From JACDAV01 sp964626755 (GTDB lineage: Bacteria > Chloroflexota > Limnocylindria > Limnocylindrales > CSP1-4), in contig CAZVGO010000028.1 in assembly GCA_964626755.1 (NCBI GenBank), positions 62,001 to 126,000 on the forward strand: 64,000 nucleotides of DNA, given 5' to 3'. The position numbers and the translations under genes were made by a program. Under the pieces are notes generated by a model, which worked only from the letters and a program-made list of their open reading frames with translations, was not told the origin of the DNA and ran no database searches. This document shows, piece after piece, positions 26,812 through 34,175 of this stretch (positions within the stretch are counted from its first letter, which is position 1; every line of letters begins with the position of its first letter).

Positions 26812-28080
26812 CTAACGCGGGCGCGCCGCCTCGATCGCCGCGGTCGCGTCGCGGGGCGGGTCGCCGTGACCCGGCAGCAGGCGCGGTGGCTTGAGCGCAG
26901 CGAGCCGATCGAGCGACGCGAGCAACGCATCGACGTCCGGCGGACCGAGGATCGAGCGGGAGGGTCCCGGCCCAACGAGATCGCCGCAGAGGACAAATCC
27001 GTCGCCGGCGAGCGCGATGTGGTCGGCCCGGTGGCCCGGCGTCGACATCGCGGCGAGCTTCATGTCGCCGAGGGGCATGAGCTGAGCATCCGCGAGCTCG
27101 ACGACGTCGTGCGGCAGGTCGCGGCCCGCTCCGGGACCCGCGAAGATCGGAACGCGGATCCGGCCGGCGAGCGCCTCGGCACCCGCGGCGTGATCGGGAT
27201 CGGCATGGGTGAGGACGACGCCGACGATCGTCGCTTCGCGCGCGCGCGCCAGCTCGAGCAGCCTCTCCGCGGCGACGTCGGACGGGTCGCCCGGATCCAC
27301 CGCGACCACGTCCCGCCGACCAACGAGGTATGCGTTGACCGACTGGCCCTCGACTCCGCCCGCGCTCGGAAGCACGACGCGAACGACGCCCGGCTCTTCT
27401 TCGAGGACGCGAATCCCCTCCGCCCGCCGCGGTCCCAGGCGCTCGCGAATCTGGTCGAACAATCGAACGTGTTCGAGCTGCTGAAGGGTCGCGCTCGTCG
27501 GCACCCACAAGCCGATCGTGCCGGCGGCCCGCTCGTCGAGTGCCGCTCGCGGCGTGATCCAGCGATGAGCGATCACCTCGTCGCCCACGAACGAAGGGAG
27601 CGCTGAGGCCGGCAGCTCGGCGGCGAAGAAGCGGACGTCGAATCGCCTTTCCACGAACGGCGGCGTCACCCAGCGCGAGAGAGGCGCGAGGAGGTCCGTA
27701 CGGAGATCGACGTCGAGCGCCTCGGCGACGTCCGCGATCGTTGCAGAACCACCGAGCAACCCCGCACGCGCCTCCGCGACCCGCTCGGCATTCGGCCACG
27801 CCCCGCGCGCGTCCGCCAGCAGGACCCCGGCTTCCTCGAACAGCTCTCGGACGCCCGCGGCCCGAGCCGCCGCTTCCTCGCTGTCCGACGCCGGCCTCGA
27901 TCGCGCGGCAACGCGCGGATCACTGTCCCCGGGATCGACGGCTCCACCGGGAAAGACGTGCATGTCGGCCGCGAATGCCATCGTCGCGGGCCGCTGAGTG
28001 AGCAACACCTCGAGGCCATCGCGCCCGGGACGAATCAGCACGACCGTCGCGGCCGGCCTGGGGATCTCCGGAGTGTTCAC
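26812..28080 (-). CDS. Nudix hydrolase fused to a metallo-beta-lactamase-fold hydrolase
   Basis: 422 aa from GTG 28080; in-frame GTG 28110 or TTG 28119 would extend it. Residues 1 to about 225 are a Nudix domain: VFPGGAVDPGD, then RELFEEAG as the core of the Nudix box, with a long insert between. Residues about 235-420 are an MBL-fold domain: VDPGDPSDV, THADPDHAAGAEAL (His-x-Asp-x-Asp-His metal motif), MSTPGHRADH and LLPGHGDP. Similar Nudix-MBL proteins may act on acyl-CoA or nucleotide adducts; the substrate is unknown. The 5' end faces element C and the divergent subtilase gene. Confidence 0.85.
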   Translation of the reverse strand: MNTPEIPRPAATVVLIRPGRDGLEVLLTQRPATMAFAADMHVFPGGAVDPGDSDPRVAARSRPASDSEEAAARAAGVRELFEEAGVLLADARGAWPNAERVAEARAGLLGGSATIADVAEALDVDLRTDLLAPLSRWVTPPFVERRFDVRFFAAELPASALPSFVGDEVIAHRWITPRAALDERAAGTIGLWVPTSATLQQLEHVRLFDQIRERLGPRRAEGIRVLEEEPGVVRVVLPSAGGVEGQSVNAYLVGRRDVVAVDPGDPSDVAAERLLELARAREATIVGVVLTHADPDHAAGAEALAGRIRVPIFAGPGAGRDLPHDVVELADAQLMPLGDMKLAAMSTPGHRADHIALAGDGFVLCGDLVGPGPSRSILGPPDVDALLASLDRLAALKPPRLLPGHGDPPRDATAAIEAARPR

Positions 28081-28124
28081 GCCGACGATCGTAGCCGCCC
28101 TCGTCGTCACGACGCCCAACCTGC

Positions 28125-28282
28125 TGACTCCCAGACAGCAAATCGTGCCCTTGGCCGCGGTTTGGGGCAGGACGATCTCGCTTCAGGCCCTCTCCGTTGA
28201 CCAGGAGACATGGAAACGTCCGATAGCTGGTGCCGCGACCGGGATCGGCGCGCTTCGATGCCGATTTGTTGACTGGCAGTCA
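28125..28282. repeat. 158-bp element C with terminal inverted repeats
   Basis: The left end is TGACTCCCAGACAGCAAATC; the right end is GATTTGTTGACTGGCAGTCA, the cleanest copy of the repeat. An internal inverted copy (CGTTGACCAGGAGACA) ends at 28210. It lies between the divergent starts of the Nudix/MBL and subtilase genes. The two bases flanking it are GC on both sides, too short to call a target duplication. Confidence 0.7.
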
Positions 28283-28450
28283 GCGGTCGCGCTTCCGGCT
28301 GCAGCCCCCAAAACACGGGATAGCCCAAAAGTACCAAACGACCACCCGACCGGATGGTGCCGGCGCGCCACAAACCTCTTGTCGCGACGGCCCTCCCGGC
28401 GTAGCGTGGGCGCCTTCGAACCGCGAGTTTTCGCTCGCGAGAGGGGTGTC

Positions 28451-30094
28451 TTGATCGAACCGCGAACACGCCGGCTGACGGTCGTCCTTGCGACGATCGC
28501 CCTTGCCTGTGCCGCGATTCTCCCCGCGGCCGCGCACGCCGCCGAACCCACGGACCCGACGAGCAGTGAGCTTCTCCACGTCATCGTCACGTTCACGGCC
28601 ACGCCCGGCAATGCGGCGCGCGACACCCTCCGGGACGCCGGCGCGAGGATTCGCCGCGAGTTCACGATCATCGACGCGATTTCGGTCGAGCTGCCGGCGA
28701 ATCAGGTCGAGAACCTGACGAACCACCCGCTCGTCAGGGCCGTGGAGCCGGACTGGGAGATCGCCGCCCTCGAACGGGACGGCAGCGCCAACGCCGAGCT
28801 CGCGAACGCGTGGGGGGTCGAGTACAGGGCCGTCCACGACACCGGGATCCAGGGCCAGGGGATCAAGGTCGCCATCATCGACACCGGCATCGACTACGTC
28901 CTCCCTGACGCGAACGACCCGCCGAACGACCTCGACACCGAGTTCCTGGGCAACTACCGCGGCGGCTACGACTTCGTCAATGACGACGCCGACCCGATGG
29001 ACGACAACGGCCACGGCACCCAGATCGCCCGGACGCTCGGCGCGCGACAGACCGACCACGCCGTCGTCGGGGTGGCGCCCAGGGTCGAGCTGTACGGGCT
29101 CAAGGTCCTCGGCGCCAACGGCTCGGGCGAGTACTCCGCGCTTATCGCGGCCCTCGAGTGGGCCGTCGCGAACGACATCGACGTCGTGAACATGAGTCTC
29201 GGCGGCCACGAAGCATCGGCCGCCCTCCAGTCCGCTGTCGAGGCGGCCTACCGCGCCGGGATTGTCCTGGTTGCCGCCGCCGGCAACGCGGCGACGCTCC
29301 AGGATCTCCGGAGCCGATGCGCGGTCGCCTACCCGGCGGCCTATGGCGAGGTCATCGCCGTGGCATCCACGGACGTCGGCGACGACGTGACCGGGTTCTC
29401 CTGTACCGGCCCGCAGGTCGACTTCGCCGCTCCCGGCAGTCTCATCTATCCGCTCGTGCCGTTCGGAATCTGCCCGTGGTGCGGGCCGTACGTCGACGCG
29501 CAGGAGAGCAGCTCGTCGATCGCCTCGCCCCATGTCGCCGGGGTCGCTGCACTCGTCCTGTCACACGGGATCGCCAACGCCGGAGACCCGAGGACGCTGG
29601 CCGACGACATCAAGGCCCACCTCTGCGCGACGGCCTCGCTGGTGAGCATCGCCCCGAGCGATCCGCGTAACCCGGCCTGGTACGGCTGCGGAGTCGTCAA
29701 CCCGCTGCAAGCCCTGATCGCGGCGCCGCCGCCGCCCGCCGATGGCAACCCGCTGCCGGCTGCTGCCGCCGCCGGCCCGATCGCTGTCGACGACTTTGTC
29801 CTGACGACCCGTGACACTCCCGTCTACGTCTCCGTCCTGGCGAACGACGTCGATCCCGACGACGACCCGCTCATCGTCGCCGCTGTTACTGATCCGCCTA
29901 ACGGCAGCGCGACGGTCGAGTTCGACGGCTCCATCACGTATTTCCCGGATCCGGGGTATGAGGGTTCGGACACTTTCTACTACAGGATCTCGGACGGGGC
30001 GGGCGGCGCCGACACTGGCAAGGTGACCGTCAAGGTCGTCCAGGATCCCGGCGAGGTTGTCGACGGGTCGACGATTCCGTTCGTCGGTCCGTAG
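28451..30094 (+). CDS. Secreted subtilisin-like protease (S8) with C-terminal Ig-like domain
   Basis: 547 aa from TTG 28451, preceded by GAGAGGGG. A signal peptide (VVLATIALACAAILPAAAHA) is followed by an I9-type propeptide (LLHVIVTFTATPGN to VEPDWEI) and the S8 domain. The triad is Asp in AIIDTGID (about 143), His in DNGHGTQIA (about 187) and Ser about 356. The serine motif reads SSSIASPHVAG instead of GTSMASPHVAG: the catalytic Ser is kept but the preceding Gly-Thr is Ser-Ser. After a Pro/Ala linker, a Bacterial Ig/cadherin-like domain (AVDDFVLTTRDTPVYVSVLANDVDPDDDP) closes the protein. There is no visible anchor. Extracellular protein degradation is the likely role. Confidence 0.9.
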   Translation: MIEPRTRRLTVVLATIALACAAILPAAAHAAEPTDPTSSELLHVIVTFTATPGNAARDTLRDAGARIRREFTIIDAISVELPANQVENLTNHPLVRAVEPDWEIAALERDGSANAELANAWGVEYRAVHDTGIQGQGIKVAIIDTGIDYVLPDANDPPNDLDTEFLGNYRGGYDFVNDDADPMDDNGHGTQIARTLGARQTDHAVVGVAPRVELYGLKVLGANGSGEYSALIAALEWAVANDIDVVNMSLGGHEASAALQSAVEAAYRAGIVLVAAAGNAATLQDLRSRCAVAYPAAYGEVIAVASTDVGDDVTGFSCTGPQVDFAAPGSLIYPLVPFGICPWCGPYVDAQESSSSIASPHVAGVAALVLSHGIANAGDPRTLADDIKAHLCATASLVSIAPSDPRNPAWYGCGVVNPLQALIAAPPPPADGNPLPAAAAAGPIAVDDFVLTTRDTPVYVSVLANDVDPDDDPLIVAAVTDPPNGSATVEFDGSITYFPDPGYEGSDTFYYRISDGAGGADTGKVTVKVVQDPGEVVDGSTIPFVGP

Positions 30095-30138
30095 ATCGTC
30101 GGTCCGTAGGCCGGATCCCGAGCCCGCGTCACAGCCCG

Positions 30139-30642
30139 TCAGAGCGCGATGCGGTAGCCAAAGAGCCACTCGCCTGGCTCGAACTCCCAGTCGGACGCTT
30201 TGACGCGCTGGAACCCCATCGACTCGTACAGGCGATGGGCCATCTTCATCGACGGCCGGGTGTAGATCGCCAGGCCGGCCTTCCCATCGGCACGGGCCCG
30301 CTCGACGCACGCCTCGACGAGCGCCCGGCCAACTCCCCTGCCCTGCGCCCACGGCGCGACCGCGAGCATCCGGAAGCCCGCCTCGTCTTCGCGCTCCGAT
30401 TCCGCGAACGGTCCGGGGCCAGGAATGTACGTCACGGTCCCGAGGAGTGCGCCGTCCGGCTCGGCCGCGACGAGGACGTTGACGAGCACCGCCCGACCCG
30501 CCACGTTGCGCAGCTCCGAGATGTACCCGAGGTCCGTCTCGCCCTCCAACGCCCCGTATGCCAGGACGGAGATCTCCCCGACCGCCTCGTACTCCGCCGG
30601 GCGCGCTTCGCGGATCTCGTACGTGCGGGCGGGATCGGTCAC
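30139..30642 (-). CDS. GNAT-family N-acetyltransferase
   Basis: 167 aa. RMLAVAPWAQGRGVGRALVEACVERA is the acetyl-CoA binding Q/RxxGxG/A loop, and YTRPSMKMAHRLYESMGFQRV is the C-terminal signature. The acceptor is unknown. Start GTG 30642 overlaps the stop of the upstream DUF255 gene (GTGA), so the two are translated together. It ends convergently with the subtilase gene, 44 bases apart. Confidence 0.9.
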   Translation of the reverse strand: MTDPARTYEIREARPAEYEAVGEISVLAYGALEGETDLGYISELRNVAGRAVLVNVLVAAEPDGALLGTVTYIPGPGPFAESEREDEAGFRMLAVAPWAQGRGVGRALVEACVERARADGKAGLAIYTRPSMKMAHRLYESMGFQRVKASDWEFEPGEWLFGYRIAL

Positions 30643-32651
30643 GGCGCGAAGTCCGATAGGAGGGCGGCCAGCGCCTCGGGCTCGTTGACTGGCTGGCGGC
30701 AGGCGAAGTTGCGGCAGACGAACGCCGTGGGCCGTCCGTGGATCGCGAAGCGAGCGCCGATCAGCGGCACCGCCGATTTCGCCGGGTGGGCCGATACGGC
30801 CAGGACCTGGTTCGGCCGATACCCGGTCTGCGCCGGCGTCAGCAGTCGCTTCGTCTCGTCTGCCGCGGGATCCCCGACGACCGCGATCTCGACGACGGGC
30901 GCGAGCGCGAAGTCCATCGCGCTGAGCCAGTTCGCAAAGCCCGTGCCATGGCGCGGGGCGAATGCGGTGACCGACCCGATCGCGCGGTCCGCCGCCGTCC
31001 GGTAGCGGGCCTCGCCGGTCAGCGCGGCGAGCTTGAGCAACAGCATCGTCGCCACCGACCCACCCGACGGCACGGCGTTGTCCTGCGGATCCTTCGGCCG
31101 GGTGACGAGGCGCTCGTGATCGTCGGCGGTGTCGAAGAAGCCGCCGTCGAGATCGGCGAAGTGGTCGAGGATCGTGTCGGCGAGCTCACGCGCGGCGACG
31201 AACCAGCGTTCCTCGAAGGTCGCCTCGTACAGCGCCAGCAATCCCTCGGCAAGGTGGCTGTAGTCCTCGAGGACGCCCTCGCCGGTCGCGCGTCCGTCCT
31301 TCCATGAGCGCTTGAGCCGGCCGTCCGGCGTGCTCAGCCGGACCAGGATCGTCTCGGCAGCCCGGATCGCCGCGTCGACGTACCTTCGGTCGATCCGGCC
31401 GGCTTCGGCCATGGCTGCAATCGCCAGGCCGTTCCAGGCGGCGAGCGCCTTGTCGTCCCGGGCCGGCTGAGCGCGGCGATGACGGCGTTCGAGAAGTTTC
31501 GTACGGGCCGAAGAGAGTCGAATCTCGGTTTCTTCGTCGCCGGGAGGGGTGACCCGCTGGAGGATCGACTTGCCCTCCCAGTTGCCGTCGTCGGTCACGC
31601 CGTAAGCGGCCGTGAAGAGCGGCGCGTCGTCACCGAGTGCCTCGCGGATCTCGGCCGCCGTCCAGACGAAGGTCTTGCCCTCCTCGCCCTCGGTGTCGGC
31701 GTCCTGGCTGGCCGCGAAGGCGCCGTCGGGCGTCGTGAGCTCGCGGATCATGTAGTCGAGCGTGCCGGTCGCGACGTCGCGGTAGCGCTCGTCACCGGTG
31801 AGCTGGAACGCGTGGAGGTATACGCGGGCGAGCTGGGCGTTGTCGTAGAGCATCTGCTCGAAGTGCGGGACGAGCCAGGTCGCGTCGGTGGCGTAGCGGT
31901 GGAAGCCGCCGCCGAGCTGATCGTGGATCCCGCCGGCGGCCATCGCGTCGAGGCTGCGCCGGGCCATCGCGAGCGGACGCTGGTCGCCGGTCGCAACGTG
32001 CCGCCGGAGGAGGAACTCGATCGTCATGGGCTGGGGGAACTTCGGCGCACGGCCCCAGCCACCGTTCTGCGCGTCGAAGCCCGCCTCGATCGTGGAGGTC
32101 GCTTGCTCGAGGAGCTGCTGGCTCGGCTCCGTGCCGTCGCTCGGGAGGCGCTGCTGCTCGACGAGCGCGCTTACCAATCGGGTAGCAGATTGCTCGAGCT
32201 CCGGGCGCTGCTCGCGCCACGCCCGATCGACCCCCTCGAGGACCTGCCGGAAGCTCGGCATCCCGTGGCGCGGCTCGTCGGGGAAGTACGTCCCGCCGTA
32301 GAACGGGCGGCCGTCCGGCGTCAGGAAGACGCTCATCGGCCAGCCGCCGGCGCCGGTCATCGCCTGGACGGCGCCCATGTAGATCTGGTCGAGGTCCGGC
32401 CGCTCCTCGCGGTCGACCTTGATCGGGATGAACCGGTCGTTGAGAAACGTCGCTGTCTGTTCGTCCTCGAACGACTCGCGCTCCATGACGTGGCACCAGT
32501 GGCACGCGGCGTAGCCGATGCTCAGGAAGATCGGCCGATCGAGCAGCTTCGCCTGCGCCAGCGCGTCGGGCCCCCACGGCCACCAGTCGACGGGGTTGTG
32601 GGCGTGCTGGAGCAGGTAGGGGCTGGTCTCGTTCGCGAGGCGATTGGCCAC
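30639..32651 (-). CDS. DUF255 thioredoxin-like protein (YyaL/SPATA20 family)
   Basis: 670 aa, the family's normal length. The N-terminal thioredoxin-like domain has NRLANETSPYLLQHAHNPV, the CHWCHVM motif and VDREERPDLDQIYM. The rest is an (alpha/alpha)6-barrel like N-acylglucosamine epimerases (GGWGRAPKFPQP, LGGGFHRYATD, FEQMLYDNAQL). The function of the family is not settled. Start GTG 32651 gives the conserved first residues VANRLANETSP. It is coupled to the GNAT gene. A truncated second copy of its 5' end lies at 33566-34015, with a toxin-antitoxin module between. Confidence 0.9.
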   Translation of the reverse strand: MANRLANETSPYLLQHAHNPVDWWPWGPDALAQAKLLDRPIFLSIGYAACHWCHVMERESFEDEQTATFLNDRFIPIKVDREERPDLDQIYMGAVQAMTGAGGWPMSVFLTPDGRPFYGGTYFPDEPRHGMPSFRQVLEGVDRAWREQRPELEQSATRLVSALVEQQRLPSDGTEPSQQLLEQATSTIEAGFDAQNGGWGRAPKFPQPMTIEFLLRRHVATGDQRPLAMARRSLDAMAAGGIHDQLGGGFHRYATDATWLVPHFEQMLYDNAQLARVYLHAFQLTGDERYRDVATGTLDYMIRELTTPDGAFAASQDADTEGEEGKTFVWTAAEIREALGDDAPLFTAAYGVTDDGNWEGKSILQRVTPPGDEETEIRLSSARTKLLERRHRRAQPARDDKALAAWNGLAIAAMAEAGRIDRRYVDAAIRAAETILVRLSTPDGRLKRSWKDGRATGEGVLEDYSHLAEGLLALYEATFEERWFVAARELADTILDHFADLDGGFFDTADDHERLVTRPKDPQDNAVPSGGSVATMLLLKLAALTGEARYRTAADRAIGSVTAFAPRHGTGFANWLSAMDFALAPVVEIAVVGDPAADETKRLLTPAQTGYRPNQVLAVSAHPAKSAVPLIGARFAIHGRPTAFVCRNFACRQPVNEPEALAALLSDFAP

Positions 32652-32667
32652 GTGCCGATAGTAGGCG

Positions 32668-33213
32668 CTACCGGCGGGACGACCTCCCGATCGGCTGCCC
32701 TGCCCGTGCTCGGAGCCCTGTAAGCCACGCCGAGATGGACCGGTACTCCGGCCAGGAGGGAATCCAACTGCCGTCGTAGGCGGCGGTCTCCTCAGCCAGC
32801 CGAGGACCGCGGAGCGCAACGCCGCGCGATCCCGCCGCTGCGAGGAGCTTTCGATCGCCCGTGAACAGCGCGGCATCCAGCAGTTCCGCTAACGCGAGAT
32901 ACGCCGCGTCGTAGACGGAAAGTCCGAAACGCTCGGCGCGATCGAGGGCGAGAAGAACAAGTGGCCTGTCCGGCTCGATCGTCTCGAGCCCGATCTCGTC
33001 GAGCAGATGGAGCGCCTCGACGACTGCCTTTCCCGGGCGTCCGTGGCGCCGTAGCAGGACGTTCGCGACCTCGAGCCAGAACTGCCCCGGAACCGCGAGC
33101 GTCGTGCCCGATTCCCGCCATCGAGTCACGCGCGCCGCGATGGCACCCGACTCGGGCTCGGCGTGGACCAGCGAGATCGCCATCGATGCGTCGATGACGA
33201 TTGGTCTAGCCAT
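32668..33213 (-). CDS. vapC: PIN-domain toxin (VapC-like)
   Basis: 181 aa from ATG 33213. PIN features: VIDASMAISLV (first Asp), EVANVL (conserved Glu), LSVYDAAYLALAELLDAALFTGDRKL (two C-terminal Asp). These make the metal site of a ribonuclease toxin. It starts inside the last codons of the antitoxin gene (8-base overlap), the classic TA arrangement. A 45-residue tail after the PIN core (WIPSWPEYRSISAWL onward) makes it longer than most VapC. It sits at the edge of the defence island, so it may stabilise that region. Confidence 0.9.
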   Translation of the reverse strand: MARPIVIDASMAISLVHAEPESGAIAARVTRWRESGTTLAVPGQFWLEVANVLLRRHGRPGKAVVEALHLLDEIGLETIEPDRPLVLLALDRAERFGLSVYDAAYLALAELLDAALFTGDRKLLAAAGSRGVALRGPRLAEETAAYDGSWIPSWPEYRSISAWLTGLRARAGQPIGRSSRR

Positions 33214-33556
33214 TAGGGGAGGTGGTGTCATCCGGATCCTGGCCACGGGCCGCGCGATCGATCTGGTCGGTTCGCCTCTCACGCTCCTCCTGGATCCATT
33301 CGGCGACGGTCAGTCCGTCGTCAGGAGCGGGGTACTCGCGAGCCCACTGCTCGCGAAGCTCCTCGAGGCGATCGAGGGCGGCGAGGGATCGGGCGATCCG
33401 CTCCTCGTCGCCTTCGAGGCGACGCCCTTCCTCGACCGAGACGAGGTACGCGAGAGGCTTGCGATCGCGCTCGATGAGGATCCGCTCGCCCGCGGACGCG
33501 GCATCGAGCACTTCCCCGAGGCGCTTCCTGAGATCGGTTGGCGTTACAACCCTCAT
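33206..33556 (-). CDS. vapB: Phd/YefM-type antitoxin
   Basis: 116 aa. RVVTPTDLRKRLGEVLDAASAGERILIERDRKPLAYLVS is a Phd/YefM DNA-binding fold. The C-terminal half is charged and should wrap the toxin (ALDRLEELREQWAREY, TVAEWIQEERERR). It precedes and overlaps the PIN toxin. Its start ATG 33556 is almost at the predicted transcription start, so the mRNA may be leaderless. Autoregulation through the repeats in its promoter is likely for this family. Confidence 0.88.
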   Translation of the reverse strand: MRVVTPTDLRKRLGEVLDAASAGERILIERDRKPLAYLVSVEEGRRLEGDEERIARSLAALDRLEELREQWAREYPAPDDGLTVAEWIQEERERRTDQIDRAARGQDPDDTTSPNG

Positions 33557-33564
33557 GGCTAGCC

Positions 33565-33592
33565 ATTATATGGAACCATGATGGAACGTCAA
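33565..33592 (-). promoter_or_regulatory. Promoter/operator of the toxin-antitoxin operon
   Basis: On the minus strand TTGACG (33592-33587) and TATAAT (33570-33565) are 16 bases apart, near-consensus sigma-70 boxes in otherwise GC-rich DNA. The spacer holds two GTTCCAT repeats and CCATCATGG/CCATATAATGG palindromes, likely antitoxin-binding sites. The antitoxin ATG lies 8 bases after the -10 box. Confidence 0.75.
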
Positions 33593-34015
33593 GGGCTCGT
33601 CGAGGACCTGGCGGAAGCTCGGCATCCCGTGGCGCGGCTCGTCGGGGAAGTACGTGCCGCCGTAGAACGGCCGGCCTTCCGGCGTCAGGAAGACGCTCAT
33701 CGGCCAGCCGCCGGCGCCGGTCATCGCCTGGACGGCGCCCATGTAGATCTGGTCGAGGTCGGGCCGCTCCTCGCGGTCGACCTTGATCGGGATGAACCGG
33801 TCGTTCAGTTGCTTGGCGGTTGCCTCGTCCTCGAACGACTCGCGCTCCATGACGTGGCACCAGTGGCACGCGGCGTAGCCGATGCTCAGGAAGATCGGCC
33901 GGTCAAGCAGCTTGGCCCGCGCCAGCGCGTCAGGCCCCCACGGCCACCAGTCGCCGGGGTTGTGGGCGTGCTGGAGCAGGTACGGGCTGGTCTCCTGCGC
34001 GAGGCGGTTCGGCAA
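33566..34015 (-). pseudogene. Truncated second copy of the DUF255 gene
   Basis: From TTG 34015 the frame gives NRLAQETSPYLLQHAHNP, CHWCHVM, VDREERPDLDQIYM and MPSFRQVL, nearly identical to residues 1-140 of the intact DUF255 protein at 30639-32651. After RQVL homology stops at about 33598, exactly where the antitoxin promoter begins, and the frame closes at 33566. The nucleotide identity is high (long identical runs), so the duplication looks recent. About 530 residues are missing. It marks the junction between chromosome and island. Confidence 0.85.
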
Positions 34016-34175
34016 GGTACGCAATCGTAGAGCTTGCGGCCAGCCAACTGGACAGCTCCCGGTAGTATCTCCGCCTCGATGAGCTGGGCAGGTGTCGCCG
34101 CGTGAGGGGGTAGGTTTGGTCGGCTCCGGCGCCCAACAGCCGGGAGGCTGGGCGGGCGAAAAGTCGTCAATCGGC

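Noticed and set aside
28280..29533. 417-aa open frame on the minus strand
   Set aside because: Antisense to the subtilase, which has a full catalytic triad.
33321..33869. 182-aa open frame on the minus strand across the TA and DUF255 fragment
   Set aside because: It runs through two better-supported genes in a different frame.
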